Counted from the first letter of the stretch, positions 26,553 through 35,765 are shown. The stretch: DNA of 64,000 nt from Lasiosphaeris hirsuta (GCA_030549175.1 JAUKUA010000004.1:5332001-5396000); one strand, 5' to 3'. Translations and numbers: made by a program. The notes: generated by a model not told the origin, from the letters alone.

Positions 26553-27020
26553 AGTAAGGGAGGACCTTTATATATTTTAGTATCCTTATATATTATATAT
26601 AGCCTCTATAAAAGAGACAAGGGCCTTATGACGGATTCTTGAAAGGAAGAAGCTCCTTAGTCCTTTTTGGAAGTAGCCTAGAAAGATTATTAGCTAAACT
26701 TTAGTGAAGCTGAGGGGTAATATAACCTTATGAATCCTTCTGTTTCTTATTAACTTGTAACTACGAAGTATCGTTTACTATCTTCCTTATAATCATTCCA
26801 TCTCCCTATATCTACCTTCTCTCTCACAATTACTAAGACTTTAGGTTATGAAGATCATTTCTCTCACCTCGCGTAAAAGCTCTGAGCCAGACCAACATCA
26901 TTACCGGCCTAGAGTAGATAGTTGAGTTGATCTAGATCATAGCTCTGTAGTTTAGTTATACCGAAGGTAACATACCTTGTGATTACCACACCTCAGTTTA
27001 TTCGACTAGCTTGTGTTATA
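26553..27020 (+). repeat. Gypsy LTR F, 3' portion (right end of the forward element)
   Basis: Matches the last 465 bp of LTR A and ends TTGTGTTATA. It is followed directly by CTATG, the second copy of the target duplication seen before LTR A, so this is the surviving part of the 3' LTR of element A-F. Its first 660 bp are missing. Confidence 0.8.
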
Positions 27021-27489
27021 CTATGGTAATGGCAAACTAGGTTAGTTTTTCGTTAACTTCGATACTAAAGTTGGCACAGGCTATAGTAAAGGCTATCCTA
27101 GTATCCTCAAGGGTTACTATGTTATTTCAAACATAAGTTAACTATATTCTTATAATTATAAACTAAGATAGTGAAGTTATTAGCTAAAACATCGAATCGG
27201 TTCTTATTATCTTTTATATTAAACGTATAAGAATAAAGTTTCTAATAGGCATTTACTACCAGTAATATACTTCTATAAGCTATCTTAGTAGATTAAGGAT
27301 AGCCTAGGATACCGAAAGAAGTAATAGGTATTTTTTAATAGTTACGACCGTTATTTCAAATAGTTTCCAAATCATAAGTTTCGTTCTGGGAGTTACCTCG
27401 TATTCCTTTCTATAGATTACTACGGTATAGGAACCTAAGGGAAGTAACGTTACTATCGTTTCGATTTTAAAGTAAAAAGAAAAATTATC
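27021..27489 (-). pseudogene. Leader / early gag of the reverse Gypsy element
   Basis: Internal sequence next to the 5' LTR B on the minus strand. The reverse complement of 27025-27160 aligns with 14100-14230 in the forward copy. The join to 12626 restores continuity of the reverse element once the forward insertion and one CTATG are removed. Confidence 0.65.
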
Positions 27490-28621
27490 TATGACATAGG
27501 CTAGTCATAAGGACTGAGGTATAGTAATTACAAAGTATATCACCTTCGGTAGAACCGAACCATAGAGTTATGATCTAAATCAACTTAACCGTCTACTCTA
27601 AGCCGGTAATGGTATTAGTCTGACTCAGAGCTTTTTCACAAGGTAAGGGAGATAACCTTCGTAACCTAAAGTTCTAGTAGTTATAAGAGAGAAGCTAGAT
27701 ACAGGGAGATAGAACGATCATAAGGAAGATAGTAAACGATACTTCGTAGTTACAAGTCAATAAGAAACAGAAGGATTCATAAGGTTATATTACCCCTCAG
27801 CTTTACTGAAGTTCAGCTGATAATCTTTCTAGGCTATTTCCAAAAAGGACTGGGGAGCTTCTTCCTCTCGAGGATCCGTCGTAGGGCCCTTGTTTCTTTT
27901 ATAGAGGCTATGTATAATATATACGGGTACTGGAATATATGAAGATCCTTCCTTAGCCGCTTCACCGGCCCGGGGCCTTACCTACTCGTCTCTTACGTCC
28001 TACCAATCAATGTTTCTACCAAGTGTTACTGACCCTTCCTTCAATAGTCTACGGGCGGTATTAGTACTTAACTCCGATAGTATAATGACCACGACTACGG
28101 AGGTTCCTTTACGTCCTTGGTACTTACGTCGAAATAACGACGGTTCCCTTCATGACTTTCTAGGCTTAGTTATAGCCATCCGTTACCACTGGACTAGACT
28201 CCGGAGAACGTCGGAGTTCAGGTTATCTACTTGGAACCGTCGTGATAACTAGGAGGCCTGTCCTTGAAAGTCCTACTAAAACACCGTGTGGGTCTCCTGG
28301 CTAGCTAATGCAACTCCTGACTACGATGCTGAGTTTATGTAGCTACTCGTTTCAACCCTGAGGTCTAGTGACGTTGCAACCTACGAGCTAGGCCCTGGTA
28401 GTGGGCTGGTTCGACTTGAGTGGTGTCTGGGATCCCGGCCTAGGCCGAGGACCCATCGACCTACGTGCGGGCCAGGGGATCCCTGGCCGCACCCGGTTTG
28501 TAGTGTGTGCGCGTGTCCCACAGGTTGAGCCACAATGTGGCCACCGTTGTGGCCATCACGGTAGACCCAGGTCAGGGGGTGATCCATCTTGTTGACCTTA
28601 GGTGAACCCACCAGTGTGACA
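27490..28621 (-). repeat. Gypsy LTR B (5' LTR of the reverse element)
   Basis: Starts TATGACATAGG and ends CACCAGTGTGACA; 1,132 bp. The left third is RIP-converted, while the right 240 bp are GC-rich and nearly unmutated. The open frames at 28010-28611 are inside this LTR and are chance frames. GTGAG follows at 28622-28626. Confidence 0.85.
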
Positions 28622-28626
28622 GTGAG

Positions 28627-29129
28627 AGACGAGCGGTTAAGGCCCTAGGTCGGCAAAACGGTTAAGGAAGGATCTTTATATATTTTAATACCTTTGTATA
28701 TTATACATAGCCTTTATAAAAGAGACAAGGGCCCTATGACAGATCTTCGAGAGGAAAAAGCTTCCTAGTCCTTTTTGGAAACAGCTTAGAAAGATTATCA
28801 GTTAAACTTTAGTAAAGCTAAGGGGTAATATAACCTTATGAACCCTTTTGTTTCTCATTAACTTATAACTACGAAGTATCGTTTACTATCTTCCTTATAA
28901 TCGTTCTATCTCCCTATATCTACCTTCTCTCTTACAACTACCAAGACTTTAGGTTGCAAAGATTATCTCCCTTACCTCGTGTGAAAGCTCTGAATTGGAT
29001 TAACACTACTGCCGGCCTAGAGTGGACGGTTGAGTTGATCTAGATCATAGCTCTGTAGTTTGGTTACACCAAAGGTGACACACCTTGTGATTGCTACACC
29101 TTAGTCCTTGGTAACTGGCCTGTGTCACA
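28627..29129 (+). repeat. Gypsy LTR D, 3' part (resumes after the reverse element)
   Basis: Matches the last 500 bp of LTR A (from AGAC/TGAGCGGTTAAGG onward) and ends GGCCTGTGTCACA at 29129. With 3413-4063 it forms one LTR, interrupted after GTGAG by the 24.6-kb nest. Confidence 0.8.
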
Positions 29130-29310
29130 TAAACACTAATATGACATATTGTAATGGTAGTATAAATAATTATAAAGGATAGCCCGTTAGCAATTAGTCT
29201 AGAGGGCGCGCTACTATTATATGGCAGCGTACCCCCTGTGCTTAATTGAGCGTAGGGACTACATATAACGGACTAACCTATCTGAGCTATCTACATTTTT
29301 TCACGTAACA
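29130..29310 (-). repeat. TGTTACGTGG-type LTR, inverted partial copy
   Basis: Reverse complement of 2986-3165: it carries CCCCCTGTGCTTAATTGAGC and ends TTTTTTCACGTAACA. The distal part of the LTR is missing at the side touching LTR D. Confidence 0.65.
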
Positions 29311-30000
29311 AGATCCTTCCTTAGCTACTTTACTGGCCCAGAGCCTTAGCTAGCCATCTCTTACGTCTTACCAATCAAGGTTCCTACTAAGTATTACTAA
29401 CCCTTCCCTTGATAGTCTACAGCTAGTATTAGTACTAACTCCGATAGTATGGTACTTATGACTATGGGGGTTCCTTCACATCCTTAATACTTACGGTGAA
29501 TAACGACGGTTCCTTTCATAACTCCTTAGGTTCTAGTTAGGCTTAGCTACAGCTACTTGTCACTACTGAGGCTAAACTCCGGAGAACATTAGAGTTTAGG
29601 TTATCTACTGGAACCGCTACAATAACTAGGAGGTCTATCATTGATAGTTCTACTAAAACATCATGTAGGTCTCTTGGCTAGCTAATACAACCTTTGACTA
29701 CGATACTGAGGTTATGTAGCCACTCATGCTAAACCTAGGGTCTAGTAACGCTGCCGCTTACGTACTAGGCCCCCGTGGTAGGCCGGCTCAACTTGTAAGT
29801 GGTGTCTGGGATCCGGCTTAGGCCGAGGACTCATTGACCTACGTATGGGCCAGGGGGTCACTGGTCGCACCTTGATTGTGGTATGTATGCGTGTCCCACA
29901 GGTTGGGCCACGATGTGGCCACCGTTGTAGTTGTCAGGGTGGACCTAGGTTAAGGAGGTGATCCACCCTGTTGACCTTAGGTGAGTCCGCCAGTGTGACA
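29311..30000 (-). repeat. Gypsy LTR G fragment
   Basis: Matches the distal part of reverse LTR B (from GATCCTTCCTTAGC, about 27945 onward) and ends CGCCAGTGTGACA at 30000. It is only moderately RIP-mutated. Confidence 0.75.
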
Positions 30001-30114
30001 CAGCGTGTGCTATCCCCTGTATCAGCCTGTATGTTCCACTGACTGACTGGTAATCTATCCATTCCTGTAACCGACGCCAAATCGTATGCCGTGGGGGATA
30101 ACGCCGTCGTACAG

Positions 30115-30912
30115 ATGAATCCGGCGGTGCCTAGCCTGTTAATCGAGGCCCGTATGGTGTGTGCCGTTGACCTGTACTAGGCTGGCTAGGAAGCCGAAGA
30201 TCTAAAGGATTGTCCTACAATAGCCACCATTGCCAGAGAGTGGGATGTTCCCTATTATAGGCTAAGGTCGCGATTGCAAGGTGGAAGGCCTAGGGCCGAG
30301 AACGGTGGGAACAACTACTTATTAACGGAGGTCGAAGAATTGGCGATGTTCGCGTGGATCAATCTGTAGCTAGCTTGTAGTGTATGCCCCTGAATCCGCC
30401 CCTAAATCCCCGAATTCTTACCCAAAGATATGGTTAGCTAACCTTTTAACTAACAGGTAAACAACAGAGGCGAATCGGTTATATAAAAAGGATTGGGATA
30501 TCGAGCGGATCGCGTTAAATCGATAGATAAGTGGTTATCATAAGACCGTTCAAGAAACATCTAGGCCGAGAGGGCGCGGCTCTGAGTCGCGCGGAAGACC
30601 TTGGAACAACAGAGGGTTACTTTGAAACCCTGGCAAGATAACCTTGTTAGTTTGGAGTACTTTGTTCGCCAGTATTGCCTTGAGCGTAAAAAACGCTGGG
30701 CATACTATACCAGTCAGAAAGTCCTTTGGAAAGAAGCCGAAGGCGTTTGGCTAGGTCGCCCGCTTGACGATATCACATGTCCTATAGCTTGGGAACCACC
30801 CGGAGACATGCCTACGCCATACACACCGTGGTGGTATTCGAAGAAGAGGGAGGTGTTAGTGGAGGAGGTTATCGCTGTTTCTCTAGGTAATGGTCCTAGC
30901 TTCCAGGTTTGA
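30115..30912 (+). pseudogene. HTH (psq/CENP-B-like) transposase-related gene, disrupted
   Basis: One plus-strand frame of 265 codons starts at ATG 30115 and ends at TGA 30912, with about 12 internal stops, mostly TAG/TAA/TGA explained by C-to-T or G-to-A change. The N-terminal part ('EDLKDCPTIATIAREWDVPY', then 'LLTEVEELAMFAWI') looks like the helix-turn-helix DNA-binding segment of fungal pogo-like transposases. The last 100 codons, from 30601, are open and rich in Trp and Lys, but I do not recognise them and no DDE motif is visible. RIP is light here compared with 1-28 kb. Alternatives are a domesticated HTH gene or a truncated transposon. Confidence 0.5.
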
Positions 30913-31034
30913 TATTAGAGCCTGTAAAGAAAGAGGGGCCTAGTCAGGTAGGTGGCGATGGCTTCATCATCCAAGGTGTGGACATTCGCGATGGCTTCGT
31001 CCTCCATGGCGCTAGCAATCGTGATGCCGTTGCA

Positions 31035-31058
31035 GATGCCGATGCCGATGCCGATGCT
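31035..31058. repeat. GATGCC hexamer repeat
   Basis: Four consecutive near-perfect copies of GATGCC inside a wider GATG-rich stretch (30955-31140). The overlapping open frames on both strands here are consequences of this repeat. Nothing else between 30913 and 31450 is recognisable. Confidence 0.7.
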
Positions 31059-31453
31059 GCTGGCAATAGCGATGGCGATTGTATCGAAGTTGCAGGCCCA
31101 GAGGTAGTTGACGAAGAATCGGATTGCGAAGATCATGGCGATGTATGGTAAATAGTTGCGTTGGCGTTGCTGCAAGATGGAGGGGCATCAAGGTGGAGGG
31201 GCACATGTAGGGCCGGCCGTAGGGCCTTGGCTTCAATTGAGTGCGGGCTCAATAGAGCGATATTGACGATTTGAGATTTAAGCGATTTATTGAACCGTGT
31301 ATGAGGATCTTGGTCGCTCGCCTTCAACGATTTGGACCTTGGTATGTGGATAATACACACTACATTGGAGTACCTTAATTTTGTATGGAGAATGGGCCTA
31401 ATCTGATGTAGTTCGACTTTTGCGAATCAAAGTGCATTTGCGAATCATTGTCC

Positions 31454-31481
31454 CTGACCCACATACGAGTATGTGGGTCAG
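31454..31481. repeat. Perfect 12-bp inverted repeat (hairpin)
   Basis: CTGACCCACATA, a 4-base loop CGAG, then TATGTGGGTCAG. It could be a terminator-like hairpin or the junction of inverted ends of a small element. It stands in otherwise featureless sequence 20 bp before an LTR fragment. Confidence 0.75.
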
Positions 31482-31502
31482 AAGGCGCTTTTGGAGCCCT
31501 GA

Positions 31503-31651
31503 CGAGTAGTCCATTATGCGCAGTCCCTGCGCTCAATTGAGCACAGGGGGTGTACTATTATACAACATGCCAGTGTACAGTAGAGGGTCGCCCCCAAAGA
31601 CGCGCCTTAATTAAGCGCGCACGAAAGCGATCCATTTCGGACCGTAGCAAC
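31503..31651 (+). repeat. TGTTACGTGG-type LTR fragment with internal deletion
   Basis: Contains GCGCTCAATTGAGCACAGGGGGTG, then joins directly to ACTATTATACAACATGCC, skipping the central part seen in the inverted copy at 32805-33040. Ends in CGGACCGTAGCAAC. Together with 32720-33060 it flanks a duplicated Gypsy LTR segment as an inverted pair. Confidence 0.65.
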
Positions 31652-31654
31652 AAC

Positions 31655-32187
31655 GTTTCCCTTCGTAACTCATGGGGGCCCTATTAGGTCTACCTACGGC
31701 CACTTGTCACTACTAAAGCTAGACTCCGGAGAACGTCGGGGTTCAGGTTCTCCACTGGAACCACTGTGATAGCTAGGAGGCCTGTCATTGAAAGTCTACT
31801 GAAACACCATGTGGGTCTTCTGGCTAGCTAATGTAGCCCTCGACTACGATACTGAGGTTGTATGGCCGTCTATGACAAATCTGAAGTCTGGTAACGTTGC
31901 CAAGTGTAGGCCAGGTCCACTAGGTAGGCCGGCTCGTCTTATGAATGGTGTTTGAGATCCCAGCCTGGACCGAGGCCTGGCCAGAGGGTCTATCGACCTG
32001 CGTACGGGCTTGGCTCCACTTCTTCAGGTTCTTGAGAACCTGTCAGTGTGGATCTAGTGGTCTTGGTCATATGTTACGTGTCCCACAGGTTAAGCCACGA
32101 TGTGGCTACCGTTGTGGCCATCACTGTGGGCCTAGGTCAAGGAGGTGATTCACCTTGTTGACCTTAGGTGAGCCTAGCAGTGTAACA
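31655..32187 (-). repeat. Tandem Gypsy LTR segment, copy 1
   Basis: The distal 533 bp of a reverse Gypsy LTR, from GTTTCCCTTCGTAACTC to the LTR terminus CAGTGTAACA. The next base starts a second copy of the same segment. The open frame at 31945-32148 lies inside it and is not a gene. Confidence 0.75.
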
Positions 32188-32719
32188 GTTCCCTTCATAA
32201 CTCACGGAGGCCCTGTTAGGCTTAGCTACAGCAACCTGTCACCACTGAAGCTAGTTTTGGAGAATGTCGGGGTTCAGGTCTTCCACTGGAACTGCTACGA
32301 TAGCTAGGAGGTCTATTATTCGAAAGTCTCGCTGAAACATCATATGGGTCTTCTGGCTGGCCAATGTAACTCTGACTACGATACCGAGGTTGTTTAGCCG
32401 TCCATAACAAATCTGAAGTCTGGTGACGTTACTAACTGTGGACCAGGTCCACTAGGTAGGCCGGCTCGTCTTATGAGTGGTATCTGAGATCCCGGCCTGG
32501 GCCGAGGCCTAGTTTGAGGATCTATCGACCTGTATGCGGGCTTGGCTCCACTTCTTCAGGTCCTCATGAACTTGTCAGTGTGGATCCAGTAGTCCTGGTC
32601 ATGTGTTGCGTGTCCCACAAGTTGAGCCACGATGGGGCCACCGTTGTGGCCATCACTGTGGGCCCAGGTCAAGTGGGTGATTCACCCTGTTGACCTTAGG
32701 TGAGCCCAGCAGTGTGACA
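32188..32719 (-). repeat. Tandem Gypsy LTR segment, copy 2
   Basis: 532 bp from GTTCCCTTCATAACTC to CAGTGTGACA, directly adjacent to copy 1 and with the same two end points. The copies differ mainly by C/T and G/A changes. Confidence 0.75.
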
Positions 32720-33060
32720 CTTTCTATTTAGGCTTTTGTATCCCATTAAATTAAAATATTCTCCATAGAGACTTATCTCTATAGACTCTATCACGGACTT
32801 ATTTCTTTCTAATAGTGCTACGGTCCAAATGGACCGCTTTCGTGCGCGCTTAATTAAGGCGCGTCTTTGGGGGCGACCCTCTACTGTACACTGGCATGTT
32901 GTATAATAGTGTAAATAATTTGTAAAGGATGGCCCGTTGGCAATCAGTCTGGTGGGTGCACTGCCATTATATAGCCGTGCACCCCCTGTGCTCAATTGAG
33001 CGTAGGGACTGCGCACAATGGACTAGCCTATCTAAGCTATTTACATTTTTCCACGTAACA
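32720..33060 (-). repeat. TGTTACGTGG-type LTR, inverted, most complete copy
   Basis: On the minus strand it reads TGTTACGTGGAAAAATGTAA at 33060 and runs about 341 bp to CTAAATAGAAAG at 32720. It includes the palindromic-looking CTTAATTAAGGCGCG block (32850-32864). The 106-codon open frame on the minus strand inside it is probably chance. The far end lacks an obvious CA, so the true limit may differ slightly. Confidence 0.6.
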
Positions 33061-33550
33061 GTCTATGGGCTAGTGGGCGGCTAGGAAGGATCTTTATATA
33101 TCTTAGTACCCTTATATATTATATATAGCCTCCATAAAAGAGACGAGGGCCCTACGACGAATCCTCGAGAGGAAGAAGCTCCCCAGTCCTTTTTAGAAAA
33201 TAGACTTGGAAAGATTATCAGCTAAACTTCAGTGAAGCTGAGGGGTAATACAACCTTGTAAACCCTTCTGTCCTCTCCTGACTTGTAACTGCGAAGTATC
33301 GTCTGTTACCCTCTATGACGTCGTTCCATCTCCCTGTATCAATCCACTTCCCTTGCCATCTACCACTTTAGATTGCGAAGATCATCTCCCTTACCGTTGT
33401 GTGAAAGTCCTGTATCAGACCAACACTAACTGCCGAGGTAGTCCGTGGTACGGTTGAGGTGTGAGATCATAGCTCTGCAGTTCGGCTTATCGAAGGTGAC
33501 ACACCCTGTGATTGCCACACCCCAGCCTCCCTGTGGCTGGCCTGTGTCAC
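33061..33550 (+). repeat. Gypsy LTR H, 3' portion; right border of the transposon island
   Basis: Matches the last 490 bp of LTR A and ends GGCTGGCCTGTGTCACA at 33550. It is the best-preserved copy of this LTR end in the window (TGTGTCACA unmutated). Single-copy sequence starts directly after it. Confidence 0.8.
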
Positions 33551-34499
33551 AGAAGGCGAGTTTGGCGGATCAGATCATCTGTTCATTAAAATCGTGATCA
33601 TTTCCATATAATATCGAAATACAGTTCACCAACTCACACGATGAACCCCATAGACGATGGCATGTAGGTACTTGGACTTCTCCACTCTTGAGGATGCTGT
33701 TGGGGGGTGGGGCACTCCCCAGGCGCACAGGCACACAGGGTGCCGCGCCTGCACAGGCCTGTTGGCCTTTGCTCCAGCCCACCGCCTATTTGCTCGCGCA
33801 GGTGCAAGATCACTTCCTGGATGTTACACCTACTCTCCATAGCAGATAGTAGCAATAGAGCACATTAAACATGCCAGACACCCAAGACAAAGCCAGCCTA
33901 GTACAGCCGCGGCAGCTTCTTCGACACTGACCCCGATGGACAGATTGAGGTCCTCAGCCACCCCCTGAATGTTCATTGTGTGTCCTGACAAAAAGGTCTT
34001 CGCTTGCGACCCCGAAATTCGCCAATGACTGTCGTTTCATTATCGGGCCATGACTTTCAGCCGCTTGCCAAGATCGGGGTTGATGCTTCGACGATTTTGG
34101 GGCGCACCCATTTACAACCTCTGGTTGGTTGCCGTTCAGCTCGACTTCAATTAGACTCAGGACTTTCCTTTCGCACGACCCAATGACCTGGAAAGCTGGG
34201 GTTGAATGGCAGCTCGGCAGTATTTGCCAAGGATGCCCATGACCCGACCGTGACTCCCACGGAATTTGCCGTTCCATCAACTTGGGATTGTGACTTTGCC
34301 AATAATAGGCCCACTTGCCGCTCGTGGATGGTGGGAAGAGTTGGGATAGGAAAGGATAAGTCGAGTACAAAAACACTAGAGTGTCCCTACGGAGCGACAG
34401 ACACACCAATCAATGTTTTGGTTTCTCAACTACTTTGCTCAGCAGACCGCTTGTGCAAGCATCAACAAGATTGTGTGACAAAAATCCAAGTTTCCAGGC
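33551..34499. other. Intergenic region between the transposon island and the first gene
   Basis: Base composition switches here to balanced. Short open frames exist on both strands (up to 151 codons at 33954-34409, minus), but none resembles a protein. The last 150 bp precede the 34500 start and should hold its promoter. I see no clear TATA box. Confidence 0.5.
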
Positions 34500-35765
34500 A
34501 TGGTCCAACTCGCCCACCTCGTCGGCACAGCCGTGGCTTTCGCCGTCACGGCTGTATCCGCTCCGGCCGACCCCATCCCCATCCCCCTTCCCGAGTTCGA
34601 CTTCCTAGACTGGTGGACGCGGCAGAACTTCGCCTGTCCACTGTGGAAGGGCACCCTACCCATCGGCTTCCAAGACCTCGCCGGCAGCACCTGCAGCAAC
34701 GTCTGGACCAGGACCAACACTGTCGGCTCAACCACCGCACGCTTGTACCAAGTCCCTGGCGCATGGCAGACATCAGATCGCTACTCCGAGATCGTCAACG
34801 GGGCCGAGTCCGCCATCAAGAAAGGCCTTGCAACATTTGGGACCTTTGCCGGCCCGCTGACAATCAACATTGGGATTGCCTGGGGCGGCATCGGTGACCT
34901 CGTCAAGGTCGACGATGATAACACAGGCACCAAGGACCCCTGCTACATCCTGATCGACTTCCCCGCGAGCTGGAACGACATCCCGCTTGCAGCCATCCAG
35001 AAAGACATCATCGGACGAATGTACCAGTGCGTCGAGCAGTACCACAAGCCGAGTGTCACGGCCTGGACCGACGGCAACGAGTGGTGGCGGCGCGGGGTGG
35101 CGCGGTACTTTGACGGGCTCTCGTATCCTGCCAAGCCCAACTTTCTCGACGAGGGCCTTTACCCCGAGGAGTACCAATATGGCGTCACTCTGTACCAAAA
35201 CGGGGATGCGTCGTCCCTCTTCTTCCACTTCGCGCAGCAGAACGGCTGGACCCCGGCGGACGTGAACACCTGGATGAAAGGTCACACGAACAAAGTGAGC
35301 TACGACGAGGAACGCCAGGCCCTCTCGGTCGACACAAAGATCACGTCGGGTCTATGGCACAAATTCATCATCGCCTCCATCGACGGCACGATCAAGTACC
35401 CGGGCGGCCAGAAGATCACCAACACGCTGGGCGGACCGCCGAAGAGAACATACACGGACGTGGTGGCGCTCGCTGTTGGGGGTGACTGGTCCAAGACGGT
35501 TAGTATCTCGTCGTTCAAAGGGGGAAGCCATGTCTTCCCTGTCAAGGGCGGGCAGACGATCCGGGTGTCGATGCAGACGGAGGCGGGGATTGAGTGGAGT
35601 CTGAGGAAGGCGGGGACGGTGGCGTGGAATAGTGGTGCTCGTGGCCGGACGGTGGACATTGTTGTTCCGGCGGGTGCAAACACCAATTATGAGATTGCGG
35701 TTAGTTCTACGAGGAACGATGCTGGGGGCTATCTCGGGAAGGTGAAGATGACCAGAGTTTCGTAA
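34500..35765 (+). CDS. Secreted zincin-like protein, probable pseudoenzyme
   Basis: A 421-residue single-exon protein. The first 21 residues are a signal peptide (hydrophobic 'LVGTAVAFAVTAVSA'), so it is predicted to be secreted. The central part (about 80-260) has the layout of a gluzincin-type peptidase domain: a helix where HExxH is expected, then a 'W..EG.A.YF' helix. Here the first helix reads 'IIGRMYQCVEQYH' (about 170-182) and the second 'NEWWRRGVARYF' (193-204). Thus neither HExxH nor the downstream glutamate is present, and zinc catalysis is unlikely. The C-terminal 100 residues look beta-rich, possibly a carbohydrate- or surface-binding module. The ATG at 34500 is chosen because the signal peptide begins there. 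It is the first gene after the transposon island. Family assignment is inference; the open frame and signal peptide are seen directly. Confidence 0.8.
   Translation: MVQLAHLVGTAVAFAVTAVSAPADPIPIPLPEFDFLDWWTRQNFACPLWKGTLPIGFQDLAGSTCSNVWTRTNTVGSTTARLYQVPGAWQTSDRYSEIVNGAESAIKKGLATFGTFAGPLTINIGIAWGGIGDLVKVDDDNTGTKDPCYILIDFPASWNDIPLAAIQKDIIGRMYQCVEQYHKPSVTAWTDGNEWWRRGVARYFDGLSYPAKPNFLDEGLYPEEYQYGVTLYQNGDASSLFFHFAQQNGWTPADVNTWMKGHTNKVSYDEERQALSVDTKITSGLWHKFIIASIDGTIKYPGGQKITNTLGGPPKRTYTDVVALAVGGDWSKTVSISSFKGGSHVFPVKGGQTIRVSMQTEAGIEWSLRKAGTVAWNSGARGRTVDIVVPAGANTNYEIAVSSTRNDAGGYLGKVKMTRVS

Larger units (their letters stand above)
12627..27020 (+). mobile_element. Forward Gypsy retrotransposon (A to F) nested in the reverse element
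   Basis: Bounded on the left by a complete forward LTR (A) and on the right by the 3' portion of a forward LTR (F). It is flanked by a perfect 5-bp duplication, CTATG at 12622-12626 and 27021-27025. The host element's sequence is continuous across the insertion: 12560-12626 and 27021-27060 together match the reverse complement of 14190-14330. Its own internal region is readable from 13761 to about 17380. The remainder is occupied by further, partly truncated Gypsy copies and by an LTR fragment. Confidence 0.8.
4064..28621 (-). mobile_element. Reverse-strand Gypsy retrotransposon with nested insertions
   Basis: The element is bounded by two minus-oriented LTRs (C, 4064-5197; B, 27490-28621) and flanked by a 5-bp target duplication, GTGAG at 4059-4063 and 28622-28626. 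Its own sequence consists of 4064-7227, 9089-12626 and 27021-28621 (about 8.3 kb). The rest is later insertions: a Fot1 element and a forward Gypsy. On the minus strand the order is 5' LTR (B), leader and gag, pol, 3' LTR (C). All reading frames are destroyed by RIP. The target was LTR D of a forward copy of the same family. Confidence 0.85.

Noticed and set aside
28381..28611. Open frames on both strands (64 and 76 codons)
   Set aside because: They fall in the little-mutated end of LTR B. They are open only because RIP has spared this part.
31012..31360. Several 74-86-codon frames on the minus strand
   Set aside because: They are produced by the GATG-rich repeat and show low-complexity translations.
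32696..33016. 106-codon minus-strand frame
   Set aside because: It spans the boundary between two LTR families, so it cannot be an ancestral gene.
34773..35285. 170-codon frame antisense to the secreted protein
   Set aside because: Codon-bias shadow of a GC3-rich gene; the plus-strand frame has a signal peptide and a full-length protein.
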